Below are positions 1 through 7,322 of a stretch of DNA of 64,000 nt, piece after piece. Source of the DNA: Microbacterium pseudoresistens (lineage in GTDB: Bacteria > Actinomycetota > Actinomycetes > Actinomycetales > Microbacteriaceae); assembly GCF_013409745.1 (NCBI RefSeq), contig NZ_JACCBH010000001.1, forward strand, positions 1,488,001 through 1,552,000. Reading direction: 5' to 3'. The notes under the pieces were generated by a model that was not told the DNA's origin, searched no databases, and saw nothing but the letters and a program-made list of their open reading frames with translations. Within the stretch, counting starts at the first letter, position 1. Every line of letters starts with the position of its first letter. Position numbers and translations under genes: made by a program.

Positions 1-1
1 G

Positions 2-904
2 GCCCTCCTCGGCGCCGCCTCCGAGATCGGCACACCGGTGGCCCTCGTCGCCGCCCCGGCCGACACGGCGCAGGCCGCCGTCGACACCGCGGCCGCATCC
101 GGCGCCGCCGTCGTGCTGACCGCCGCCGTCGATGCCGAAGCCCTCACCGTGCCGGTCGCGGATGCGTTGCAGGCCGCCTATGGCGCCGTCAAGCCCGACG
201 CTGTGCTCGTGTCGAACTCGATCATCGGGCGCGACGTCGCAGGACGCCTGGCGGTGCGCGAACAGCTCGCCCTCTCGGTCGACGCGATCGGCGTCGCCCG
301 CGACGGGGAAGGCATCGTCGCCCACCATTCGGTGTACGGCGGCGCGTACCTCGTCGACTCGGCGCCGACCTTCGGCGCCCCGATCATCACGCTCCGTCAG
401 GGCGCCGTCGACACCCGCGCCGAGGCGAAGGATGCCCGGATCGAAGCCCTCGACGTCCCCGCATCGGGCGCTCCGGCCGGCACGGGCGGCGAGATCCAGG
501 CCGTCGAGCAGGCGTCGTCGCGCCCTGAGCTCCGCGGCGCGAAGGTCGTCGTCTCGGGCGGGCGCGGACTCGGCTCGCAGGAGAAGTTCTCGCTCGTCGA
601 AGACCTCGCCGATGCACTCGGCGGTGCGGTCGGCGCATCGCGCGCGGCGGTCGATGCCGGATACGTCCCCTACGCGCACCAGGTCGGCCAGACCGGCGTC
701 TCGGTGTCGCCGCAGCTGTATGTCGCGCTGGGCATCTCGGGTGCGATCCAGCACCGTGCGGGCATGCAGACCTCGAAGGCGATCGTCGCGATCAACAAAG
801 ACGGGGATGCCCCGATCTTCGAGGTCGCCGACTTCGGCATCGTGGGCGACCTGTTCACGGTCGTGCCGCAGGTGATCGACGCGCTCCAGGCGCGGAAGAA
901 GTAG
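2..904 (+). CDS. etfA: Electron transfer flavoprotein alpha subunit, 5' truncated by window edge
   Basis: ETF alpha forms a soluble heterodimer with EtfB and passes electrons from acyl-CoA and related dehydrogenases to a membrane quinone oxidoreductase. The reading frame is already open at base 2 and encodes [13 protein letters not shown] before the first GTG at 38, which is typical of the interior of EtfA, so the true start lies upstream. The C-terminal FAD domain is intact: [12 protein letters not shown], then [20 protein letters not shown] and the [19 protein letters not shown] segment that binds the ADP part of FAD, then [13 protein letters not shown]. It ends 7 bp before a cytochrome-b-like membrane protein gene, so the two are probably co-transcribed. 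EtfB would be expected just upstream of the window. Confidence 0.95.
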   Translation, partial: ALLGAASEIGTPVALVAAPADTAQAAVDTAAASGAAVVLTAAVDAEALTVPVADALQAAYGAVKPDAVLVSNSIIGRDVAGRLAVREQLALSVDAIGVARDGEGIVAHHSVYGGAYLVDSAPTFGAPIITLRQGAVDTRAEAKDARIEALDVPASGAPAGTGGEIQAVEQASSRPELRGAKVVVSGGRGLGSQEKFSLVEDLADALGGAVGASRAAVDAGYVPYAHQVGQTGVSVSPQLYVALGISGAIQHRAGMQTSKAIVAINKDGDAPIFEVADFGIVGDLFTVVPQVIDALQARKK

Positions 905-911
905 CAGGCCG

Positions 912-2699
912 ATGGCAGAGCGCACTCTCCGACGCGGCCTGCCGCGGGTGTCCGGCGGCGACCCCTGGCCTCCTGAGCTGAGCGTCGACGTCGCGGATGC
1001 CGGGGCCGGCGCGAGCGCATCCGTCGAAGCCGCGGCACCGGATGCCGCCACCGCGCTGAGCGATGCGCTCGCCGCGCCGGAGACTGCCACGACGGCGTCT
1101 GCCACAACGCCGGCTGCCACGATTCCACCCGTTCCGACGATCTCCGCGGCCGAGGCGGCGGCCCTCCCGGCCATGCCTGCCGCGCCCGCACCCGAGCCGG
1201 GATCGACCTCAGCCTCGACCGCATCCTCGCCGTTGCGCCGTGGTCTGCCGCGTGTCGCCGGCGGAGACCCCTGGCCGCCGGCCGGCGCCGCGTCGACAGC
1301 CGCGGACCCGGGATCCGTGGCGTCCTCCGTTCCCGCGGTGGCCGCGGCCGCCGCTGCCGACGAGACTCCCGCCGCGCCTGCGCCGACGACCGCGGTGGCG
1401 GCCGAGCCCGCACCCGCGTCCACGCAGCGCAGCGCAGGGGTTCGCGTGCGCTTCCCCGGGTCGTCCGCCGCGAACGGTGCACCGTTGCGTCGCGGGCTGC
1501 CGCGCGTGGCCGGTGGCGACCCGTGGCCGCCGGAGGGTCTGGCGCACGTGCGCTCGGTTCCCGCCGGATCCCGCCCCGCCGAGGGACCCGGCCCGGTGGA
1601 CGGTCTGCCGGTCGTGCAGGCCCAGGGTGGTGCCGCCGCAGCGGCCGTCGCCGAGCCCGACTCCCAGACGGTCGCCGTGCAGCAGGATGCCGCGCCCGCT
1701 GCCGTCGCGGCGTTCGACGTCTCCACACCGCTGACGGTGCCGCGCACGGTGTGGAACGGCACCGCTCCGCGCCGAGTCGCCGGCGCCGTCGAGGAGGGCG
1801 CCCGGCGGCGCCCGACGTGGCCCCAGGCGATCGCGGGCCTGCTCGCCGCCGCCGGACTCGGCATCCTCGCCGCGGCCGCCGTCGCCTTCGTCCGCGCGTT
1901 CCTCAGCCTCCCGTTCATGCAGGACTTCCTCGCCGCGTTCCCGGGCGAGTACCACCCGGCCTTCGAGGTCGAGGCGGGCTTTGCACCCTGGATCGGCTGG
2001 CAGCACTTCTTCAACATGTTCCTGATGGTGCTGATCATCCGCTCGGGGCTGCGCGTGCGCACCGAGAAGCGCCCGACGGCATTCTGGACGCCGCGCGGCA
2101 ACGACAAGGGCAAGATCAGCCTCACGCTCTGGTTCCACCAGTCGCTCGATATCCTGTGGCTCGTCAACGGTGCGATCTTCATCGTGCTGCTGTTCGTCAC
2201 CGGGCACTGGATACGCCTGGTGCCGACGAGCTGGGAGGTCTTCCCCAACGCGCTCTCAGCGGCTCTGCAGTACGTGTCGTTCGACTGGCCGACCGAGAAC
2301 GGCTGGGTCAACTACAACAGCCTGCAGCAGCTGGCGTACTTCGTCACGGTGTTCATCGCCGCGCCGCTGGCCGCGATCACCGGGTTCCGGATGAGCGGGA
2401 TGTGGCCGAAGAAGGCCGAGAAGCTCTCGAAGGCGTACCCGATCGAGTGGGCCCGCGCCGTGCACTTCCCGGTGATGCTCTACTTCGTGCTGTTCATCAT
2501 CGCCCACGTGGCGCTGGTGATGCTCACCGGGATGCTGCGCAACCTCAACCACATGTTCGCCTCGAACGACGCGGTGTCATGGACCGGCTTCTGGGTGTTC
2601 ATCGCGGCGCTGGTGGCCATCGTGATCGGATGGATCGCCGCCCGACCGTTCGTGCTCGCACCCATCGCGAAGCTGTTCGGCAGCGTCAGCAGCCGCTGA
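912..2699 (+). CDS. Cytochrome b/b6-like membrane protein with repeat-containing N-terminal extension
   Basis: 595 residues in two parts. Residues 1 to about 295 are a low-complexity Ala/Pro-rich region carrying three near-identical copies of LRRGLPRV[SA]GGDPWPP, near residues 6, 108 and 191; a weaker echo ([14 protein letters not shown]) lies near 278. The C-terminal 300 residues hold about five to six membrane helices with histidines placed as in di-haem cytochrome b ([34 protein letters not shown]), suggesting a membrane electron-transfer protein. The gene starts at ATG 912, 7 bp after etfA; a link to electron flow from ETF into the membrane is an inference from this context. The role of the N-terminal repeats is unknown. 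The gene is followed by a strong bidirectional hairpin. Confidence 0.7.
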   Translation: MAERTLRRGLPRVSGGDPWPPELSVDVADAGAGASASVEAAAPDAATALSDALAAPETATTASATTPAATIPPVPTISAAEAAALPAMPAAPAPEPGSTSASTASSPLRRGLPRVAGGDPWPPAGAASTAADPGSVASSVPAVAAAAAADETPAAPAPTTAVAAEPAPASTQRSAGVRVRFPGSSAANGAPLRRGLPRVAGGDPWPPEGLAHVRSVPAGSRPAEGPGPVDGLPVVQAQGGAAAAAVAEPDSQTVAVQQDAAPAAVAAFDVSTPLTVPRTVWNGTAPRRVAGAVEEGARRRPTWPQAIAGLLAAAGLGILAAAAVAFVRAFLSLPFMQDFLAAFPGEYHPAFEVEAGFAPWIGWQHFFNMFLMVLIIRSGLRVRTEKRPTAFWTPRGNDKGKISLTLWFHQSLDILWLVNGAIFIVLLFVTGHWIRLVPTSWEVFPNALSAALQYVSFDWPTENGWVNYNSLQQLAYFVTVFIAAPLAAITGFRMSGMWPKKAEKLSKAYPIEWARAVHFPVMLYFVLFIIAHVALVMLTGMLRNLNHMFASNDAVSWTGFWVFIAALVAIVIGWIAARPFVLAPIAKLFGSVSSR

Positions 2700-2716
2700 T
2701 CCCCTGCTCCCGCATC

Positions 2717-2798
2717 CGCGAGACCCCCACGTAGCGTCGAGACCCCTGCCTGTTGACGTCAACAAGCAGGGGTCTCGACGCTAGATAGGGGTCTCGCG
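2717..2798. terminator. Large nested inverted repeat, likely bidirectional terminator
   Basis: An 82-bp, almost perfect inverted repeat centred on TGTTGACGTCAACA (2751-2764). Each roughly 41-nt arm contains the word GAGACCCC twice, offset by 19 bp (2720 and 2739 on the left arm, mirrored on the right). It lies between two convergent genes and could end transcription from both sides. It has no U-tract. Its architecture matches the elements at 20753-20811 and 28622-28697. Confidence 0.75.
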
Positions 2799-2831
2799 AG
2801 CTGTCGTCCGGGGAGGCCGCGCGCGAGGCGC

Positions 2832-3338
2832 TCAGCGGGTGAAGCGGACCTCGGTGAGAGTCTCGCCGAGGAACGGCTCGGTGTGCGTCGCGCCGTCGAG
2901 CACGAAGCCGTTGCGCACGTAGAAGCGGTGAGCACGGGGGTTGTCGTCGGCCACCCAGAGGTAGGCCTCTTCGCCCTCGTCGATGGCGGCATCGAACAGC
3001 TTCTGGCCGAGGCCGGTCCCGTGCCACGCGTCGAGCAGGTAGATGAAGTACAGCTCTCGCAGACGGGGGGCGTCTTTGTCGCGGGCGGGGCCCGAGCCGA
3101 CGAAGCCGACGATCTCGCCGTCGACCAGCGCGGCGCTCATGCGGAAGTCCTCGCCCTGCGCGGCCCAGTGGGTCCACAGCTCGGCGAGGCGCCGCGGCGA
3201 GACGTTCTCCAGCGCCGCCTTGCTGATCAGGTGATCGTAGGTCTCGTGCCAGCACTGGGCGTGCACGCGGCCGAGGGCTTCGGCGTCCACATCGCGGACG
3301 GGCCGGACGATGACTTCAGGCTGGGCTTCGGCGCTCAT
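2832..3338 (-). CDS. GNAT family N-acetyltransferase
   Basis: 168 residues with the GCN5-related acetyltransferase fold. An N-terminal VIVRPVRDVDAEALGRVHAQCW segment is followed by the strand LRELYFIYLLDAWHGTGLGQKLFDAAI, in which GTGLGQKL is the acetyl-CoA pyrophosphate-binding loop, and by the C-terminal DDNPRAHRFYVRNGFV motif. The substrate cannot be told from sequence; enzymes of this shape acetylate small amines or protein N-termini. The start ATG at 3338 is fixed by a TAGAGT hexamer six bases upstream, which implies a leaderless mRNA. It is a single-gene unit, convergent with the cytochrome-b-like gene and divergent from the thioesterase. Confidence 0.85.
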   Translation of the reverse strand: MSAEAQPEVIVRPVRDVDAEALGRVHAQCWHETYDHLISKAALENVSPRRLAELWTHWAAQGEDFRMSAALVDGEIVGFVGSGPARDKDAPRLRELYFIYLLDAWHGTGLGQKLFDAAIDEGEEAYLWVADDNPRAHRFYVRNGFVLDGATHTEPFLGETLTEVRFTR

Positions 3339-3344
3339 GCCGTG

Positions 3345-3350
3345 ACTCTA
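3345..3350 (-). promoter_or_regulatory. -10 element TAGAGT, leaderless start for the acetyltransferase
   Basis: TAGAGT on the minus strand sits exactly 6 nt before ATG 3338, placing the transcription start at or next to the start codon. No Shine-Dalgarno sequence fits between. Confidence 0.6.
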
Positions 3351-3477
3351 CGCGGGCTCTCGGCAGACACGAAATCGAGCGTCTCGCGGCGGCATCCGGC
3401 CCTTCGGCCGAACGAGCGGGACGGCTCATCTCTGTCTGCTTCCCACAATGGATCAGGGATTTCGTGCCGTATCTGGC

Positions 3478-3483
3478 TAGGAT
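3478..3483 (+). promoter_or_regulatory. -10 element TAGGAT, probable leaderless start for the thioesterase
   Basis: TAGGAT lies 8 nt before GTG 3492. It supports this start over the much longer open frame upstream. The upstream gap (3339-3477) also holds distant inverted words CACGAAATC (near 3370) and GATTTCGTG (near 3460), of unknown significance. Confidence 0.5.
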
Positions 3484-3491
3484 CGCGGATC

Positions 3492-4052
3492 GTGAACGTG
3501 ATCTGGCGCACCCTCCTCATCCTGATCTCCTCCCGACGCCGACGGCGCCGGGAAGGACGGCTGCCGCTGACCGCCGTCGGCCGCATCCGCCTGACGACGC
3601 TGCCGACCGACCTCGACGTTCTGCGGCACATGAACAACGGCCGGTACCTGTCGCTGTTCGACCTCGGGCGGTGGGATCTGCTCACCAGAACCGGCCTGAT
3701 GGATGCGATGAAGTCGCGCGGCTGGTACGCGGTGGTCTCCAGCGAGACCGTCACATTCCGCAAGTCGCTCGAGCTCTGGCAGCGGTTCGATGTGGAATCG
3801 CGAATGATCGGCCACGACGAGAAGGCGGTGTTCCTCGAGCACCGCGCCGTCGTCGACGGCGAGGTCTACGCGAAGGCCATCATCCGCGCCCGGATGATGA
3901 AGCGCAGCGGGGGCACCCTCTCGCACGAAGAGCTGTTCGGCGCCCTCGGCCGGCCCGAGGGCGTGCCGGATGTGGAGGACTGGATCCACGACTGGGCGCA
4001 GGCCGCCACGCTGCCGCCGACCCGCGCGGAGGCGCCCAGCATCTGGCACTGA
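3492..4052 (+). CDS. Acyl-CoA thioesterase family protein (hotdog fold)
   Basis: 186 residues. The segment TTLPTDLDVLRHMNNGRYLSLFDLGRWDL is the hallmark of 4-hydroxybenzoyl-CoA thioesterase-like hotdog proteins (compare D-x-x-x-HMNNxxY), followed by the ETVTFRKSLELWQRFDVESR and DEKAVFLEHRAVVDGEVYAKAI strands. The family hydrolyses acyl-CoA thioesters; the physiological substrate here is unknown. A basic RRRRRREGR stretch near the N-terminus follows a short hydrophobic IWRTLLILI run, perhaps a membrane-interaction segment. The GTG start at 3492 is chosen because a -10 hexamer lies 8 nt upstream; the frame is open much further upstream but reads as non-coding there. The next gene begins about 50 bp downstream in the same direction. 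Confidence 0.8.
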   Translation: MNVIWRTLLILISSRRRRRREGRLPLTAVGRIRLTTLPTDLDVLRHMNNGRYLSLFDLGRWDLLTRTGLMDAMKSRGWYAVVSSETVTFRKSLELWQRFDVESRMIGHDEKAVFLEHRAVVDGEVYAKAIIRARMMKRSGGTLSHEELFGALGRPEGVPDVEDWIHDWAQAATLPPTRAEAPSIWH

Positions 4053-4089
4053 GCATCCGGTGACGCTGCGCCGCGTGCACGCCCCGCGA

Positions 4090-4095
4090 TAGCGT
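4090..4095 (+). promoter_or_regulatory. -10 element TAGCGT, probable leaderless start at 4102
   Basis: TAGCGT is followed by GTGCTC and then GTG at 4102. The six-base spacing seen at many other genes of this window favours 4102 over the GTG at 4096. Confidence 0.45.
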
Positions 4096-4101
4096 GTGCT
4101 C

Positions 4102-5508
4102 GTGCCGACCATCCTCCGCTCCACCGGCCGCGTGCTGCTGATGCACTGGCCGCTGCTGCTGGCCTGGTTCCTCGGGGGCACGCTTGCACGCTACGGCGCG
4201 ATCGAGCTGTCGGGCTTCGCCGGCGCCCACTGGTCGGTCGGTGGCCTACTGCTGCTGCCGCTCGCCGTGCTCGCGCGGTTGATCTCCTTCGTGGGGATGT
4301 TCCTCGTCGTGCGCGACGGACTGCGCGAGCTGCAGTCCATCGCTCCGCTGCCGGAGAGCGGCCGCGAGCGGCGCGCGACGTTCGTGCAGTCGCTGCTCGC
4401 CGGCATCCTGCCCTTCTTCGCCGTGTATGCCGCGTGGGGCATGCTGCGGGACGACACCGAAGCGTATGCGATGCGCGCCCTCGACGTGCACACCGGACTC
4501 GGATGGCAGGCGTTCGCCGAGGCGATCGAGAACGGCACGAGCGTGCCCGAGCCCGCCGAGCAGTGGTCGGCGCTGGATGCGGGCATCGGGCCGTGGACGC
4601 TGCTGATCATCGCGGCCGCCTTCGCGCTGCGATGGGCGTGGAAACGCTGGCAGAGCGGACTGCCGCGTGCGTTCGCCCTCGTCGCGGTGTACCTCGAGGC
4701 GGTCTGGGTGTTCTTCTTCGTGTGGACGGTGAAGGACATCACCGTGGCCGTGGGGGAGTGGGCCTCGCACCGTGCGGCGGTCGTCTGGTTCGAGGGGCTG
4801 CGTGACGCGATCGCCGAACGGGTCGCCGTGCTCGGCGCGATCTGGGACGGTGTGGCGTGGCTGCTCGGCCAAGCCGGCGGCGTGCTGCTGCAGCCCCTGG
4901 CCTGGCTCACCGTGGCGGGGGTGATCTACGGTCAGGCGATCGCCGTCGAGAAGCTGCGGTTGGCGGAGCGCTACCTGGCGGAGAACCGGTTCGGCGGGCG
5001 GTACGTGGCGGGCGCGCGGGCACGTTACGCCAAGGTGCCGGAGTGGACCCGCAAGCGGATGGGCGACCTCGGCAAGGAGTTCACCTCGCGCTTTCAGCCG
5101 GTGTGGCGATCCGTGCGGCTCATGTGGCGCGCGGGGCCCATCCCCATTGCGACGTACGTGCTGCTCTACACCGTCGTGCTCGCTCTCGAACCGCTGCTGC
5201 GCACGGCGATCATCCGCCTCGTCGGCCCGCATGACCTGTACTCCTTCTGGATCGTCGCCGACGGGCTGCTGTTCCTCCTCGTGCCGCTGATCGTCGAGCC
5301 CGTGCGGATCGCCGTCGTCGCGAGCGCGTACGACGCGACGCTGGGAGCGCTGCGGCGCACCGAGGGCCGCGCGGCGGCCGCGGCCGAGGCCGACCCTGAC
5401 GCAGACCCGGATGCGGTGTCCGGCTCGCATGCCGTGGCCGAGCAGGTCTCCCGCGATCAGGATCCGTCGGTCGAGGGATCGATCGGGAAGCGCGCGAACG
5501 ACGGATAG
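4102..5508 (+). CDS. Polytopic membrane protein of unknown function
   Basis: 468 residues with about eight hydrophobic segments: near the N-terminus (LLMHWPLLLAWFLGG, LLLLPLAVLARLISFVGMF, LLAGILPFFAVYAAWG), in the middle (WTLLIIAAAFALRW, AFALVAVYLEAVWVFFFVW, AIWDGVAWLLGQAGGVLL, WLTVAGVIYGQAI) and at the C-terminus (PIATYVLLYTVVLAL, WIVADGLLFLLVPLI). The last 45 residues are Asp/Ala-rich and soluble. I recognise no catalytic motif or family. It is convergent with the small anchored-protein operon and their 3' ends overlap by 52 bp (5457-5508). An alternative GTG start lies two codons upstream at 4096. Confidence 0.7.
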   Translation: MPTILRSTGRVLLMHWPLLLAWFLGGTLARYGAIELSGFAGAHWSVGGLLLLPLAVLARLISFVGMFLVVRDGLRELQSIAPLPESGRERRATFVQSLLAGILPFFAVYAAWGMLRDDTEAYAMRALDVHTGLGWQAFAEAIENGTSVPEPAEQWSALDAGIGPWTLLIIAAAFALRWAWKRWQSGLPRAFALVAVYLEAVWVFFFVWTVKDITVAVGEWASHRAAVVWFEGLRDAIAERVAVLGAIWDGVAWLLGQAGGVLLQPLAWLTVAGVIYGQAIAVEKLRLAERYLAENRFGGRYVAGARARYAKVPEWTRKRMGDLGKEFTSRFQPVWRSVRLMWRAGPIPIATYVLLYTVVLALEPLLRTAIIRLVGPHDLYSFWIVADGLLFLLVPLIVEPVRIAVVASAYDATLGALRRTEGRAAAAAEADPDADPDAVSGSHAVAEQVSRDQDPSVEGSIGKRANDG

Positions 5509-5996
5509 GCGTCGATGGTGGGCACGTCGAGCCAGAACGGGCCCGTGGCGTCGTCGGGCACGACATAGGCGACGTAGAGCGTGAACGGGCCGGGGCCCTG
5601 GCCCCCGCAGCTGCTGGGCTCGTCGCTGCTCGAGGGAATGCCGAGGTCGAAGCGCGCCTCCTCCCACTGCCGTCCGGTGGCCTGCTCGACAAGTCGCGGG
5701 CGCTCGCAGGAGGCGGCATCGGCATCGGGAGCGACGGGGACGGCGGCGATGATGACGCGGGCATCGGCGGGCAGGGTCATCCCGGTCGTGTCGTCGAGCA
5801 CGGTCGAGCGCACGGGCCCCCAGGTGGCGCCGCCGAGAGAGAGCTCGCCGTCGTCCTCGGCGACCACGGGCGCGGCGGGGCGGCCGCTGAAGTAGTCGTA
5901 CCATTCGTATCCGCCCACGGCGAGGGCCGTCGCCGGGGCGAGCACGGCCACGGCCGCGAGCCCGATCGCGTTGCGTCGCCACCATCCGCGCGTCAT
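5457..5996 (-). CDS. Small membrane-anchored extracellular protein, third gene of a coupled trio
   Basis: 179 residues: a short basic N-terminus, one hydrophobic helix (AIGLAAVAVLAPATALAVGG, residues about 10-29), then an acidic exported domain with two cysteines (ASCERP and SSCGGQ) that could form a disulfide. The domain has the beta-rich texture of DUF4352-like proteins (STVLDDTTGMTLPADARVIIAAVPV). ATG 5996 overlaps the TGA of the preceding gene as ATGA, which selects this start over the ATG at 6008 and shows translational coupling. Function unknown. The 3' end overlaps the convergent membrane-protein gene by 52 bp. Confidence 0.7.
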   Translation of the reverse strand: MTRGWWRRNAIGLAAVAVLAPATALAVGGYEWYDYFSGRPAAPVVAEDDGELSLGGATWGPVRSTVLDDTTGMTLPADARVIIAAVPVAPDADAASCERPRLVEQATGRQWEEARFDLGIPSSSDEPSSCGGQGPGPFTLYVAYVVPDDATGPFWLDVPTIDAYPSFARFPIDPSTDGS

Positions 5997-6550
5997 GATC
6001 GTGCCCATCCGGTCTCGGACAGCTCGACGGCGGCCTCCTCGCGCACCTCGGACAGGTCGATGCTCACCCGGATCTGCGAGTCGGAGCGTGCATCGGCGTT
6101 CACCGAGAAGGCGAGCACGGCCGCGCCGAGCTCGAGATCGCCGGGCAGCTCGAAGGCGACGCTGCCGTGCCGCGCGAGCCCGGGGTAAAGGGATGCGCCG
6201 CGGAAGGAGTCCGGACGGTTGCTCGCCGAGAACGTCAGCCCCGCGGTCTCGAGCGTCACGCCGTTGAGCAGCGTCGCGTTCTGCACGGTGACGGCGGCGG
6301 CATCCACGTCGACGACGAGCCAGCGCCCGGTCGCGTTCCACCCCCGCGGCGTGCTCACGGTGCGGGCGAGGCGCACATCGGTGACGGTGACGTCGATGTT
6401 GCGGCCCACGCCGCGTTCGCCCACGGCCACGACGACGGCGAACGGCTCCTCGCCCGCGTCGTCGGGCGGGGTGATGCCCTTGACCGCGCAGGCCACGACG
6501 ACGATCGCGATCGCGGCGACCCAGGCGAGCGCTTGATGAGCGCGGCTCAC
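5993..6550 (-). CDS. Small membrane-anchored protein, DUF4352-like, second gene of the trio
   Basis: 185 residues. N-terminal signal anchor ALAWVAAIAIVVVACAVKG, then a beta-sandwich-type domain with the pattern VGRNIDVTVTDVRLARTV, TGRWLVVDVDAAAVTVQNATLL and FELPGDLELGAAVLAF. This resembles DUF4352/immunoprotective extracellular domains, which are usually of unknown function. The cysteine in IVVVACAVKG makes a lipoprotein conceivable, but the preceding residues do not make a good lipobox. The start is GTG 6550, overlapping the upstream stop as GTGA; the 3' end overlaps the next gene as ATGA. The three genes are probably one transcript from a promoter near 7180. Confidence 0.7.
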   Translation of the reverse strand: MSRAHQALAWVAAIAIVVVACAVKGITPPDDAGEEPFAVVVAVGERGVGRNIDVTVTDVRLARTVSTPRGWNATGRWLVVDVDAAAVTVQNATLLNGVTLETAGLTFSASNRPDSFRGASLYPGLARHGSVAFELPGDLELGAAVLAFSVNADARSDSQIRVSIDLSEVREEAAVELSETGWARS

Positions 6551-7173
6551 GGCGCGTCTCCCGCATCCGAGACGACGAGCGTCACGCGCGCGCCGACTCC
6601 GTCGAGCTGCCACCCCGTGCCTGCGGACAGGGTGAGGTCGTGCTCGGTCGCCGCCGGAAGAAGCAGCACCAGCTCGTCGCCGTCGTGGTACGCGTCGGCG
6701 GGCACGATCCATGTCAGCAGCAACGGGGCGCCGACACGCGGCTGCAGCTGCACGCCTGTCGTGTCGTCGTCGCGGCGACTGACCCACGGATCCTCATCGG
6801 GGCCGCCGTCGATGCGTACGGCGTCGACGCCGGTGGCGTTCACCGTGCCGCGCGGGGTCGTGCCGAGATTGCGGGCGTCGAGCTCGACACGCAGCACGCG
6901 CTCGCCCTCTTCCGGGGCAACGAACGTGCCCCGCGGATCGTCGCTGAGGCTGGCGGAGAGCACGGTCATCTCCAGCCCGGCGCCCTCGTACGCATCGCCC
7001 ACGGCGACGACAGGGACGGGCGTGGCGACCGCGGCGAGACCGCCGAACGCGGCGGTGGCGGCGAGCGCCGCCCCGGTGCCCGCCGTGACGAGCCAGCCGG
7101 TGGGGATGCGCTCGAACGCGCGATGCGCCCAGCGGCGCGGTGCTGCGCCGGCGTCTTCGGTGCCGTCCCCCAC
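6547..7173 (-). CDS. Small membrane-anchored protein, DUF4352-like, first gene of the trio
   Basis: 208 residues. After about 25 cytoplasmic residues there is one transmembrane helix (GWLVTAGTGAALAATAAFGGLAAVA), then an exported domain with VGDAYEGAGLEMTVLSASLSD, GERVLRVELDARNLGTTPRG and VGAPLLLTWIVPA, similar in layout to the next two genes, which suggests an old duplication. Start GTG 7173 is favoured because the hexamer TATGCT lies exactly 6 nt upstream; a GTG at 7179 is in frame. It is divergent from putA. No function can be assigned. Confidence 0.7.
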   Translation of the reverse strand: MGDGTEDAGAAPRRWAHRAFERIPTGWLVTAGTGAALAATAAFGGLAAVATPVPVVAVGDAYEGAGLEMTVLSASLSDDPRGTFVAPEEGERVLRVELDARNLGTTPRGTVNATGVDAVRIDGGPDEDPWVSRRDDDTTGVQLQPRVGAPLLLTWIVPADAYHDGDELVLLLPAATEHDLTLSAGTGWQLDGVGARVTLVVSDAGDAP

Positions 7174-7179
7174 GAGCAC

Positions 7180-7185
7180 AGCATA
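7180..7185 (-). promoter_or_regulatory. -10 element TATGCT for the anchored-protein trio
   Basis: TATGCT (in the extended context TTCTATGCT) on the minus strand is followed by six bases and then GTG 7173, consistent with a leaderless message. Confidence 0.5.
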
Positions 7186-7322
7186 GAACGCGCTTGTCGC
7201 GGAACGGGCGGGTCACGGGGCGAATCCGGGCGCGCCCCACAGCCCGCGGCGCCGCCAGGAGGCATGCTGGGAGGAGGCGTGCGCACGGTGCGCGCGCCCC
7301 GCCGAGAGGACGACGCACGCTG

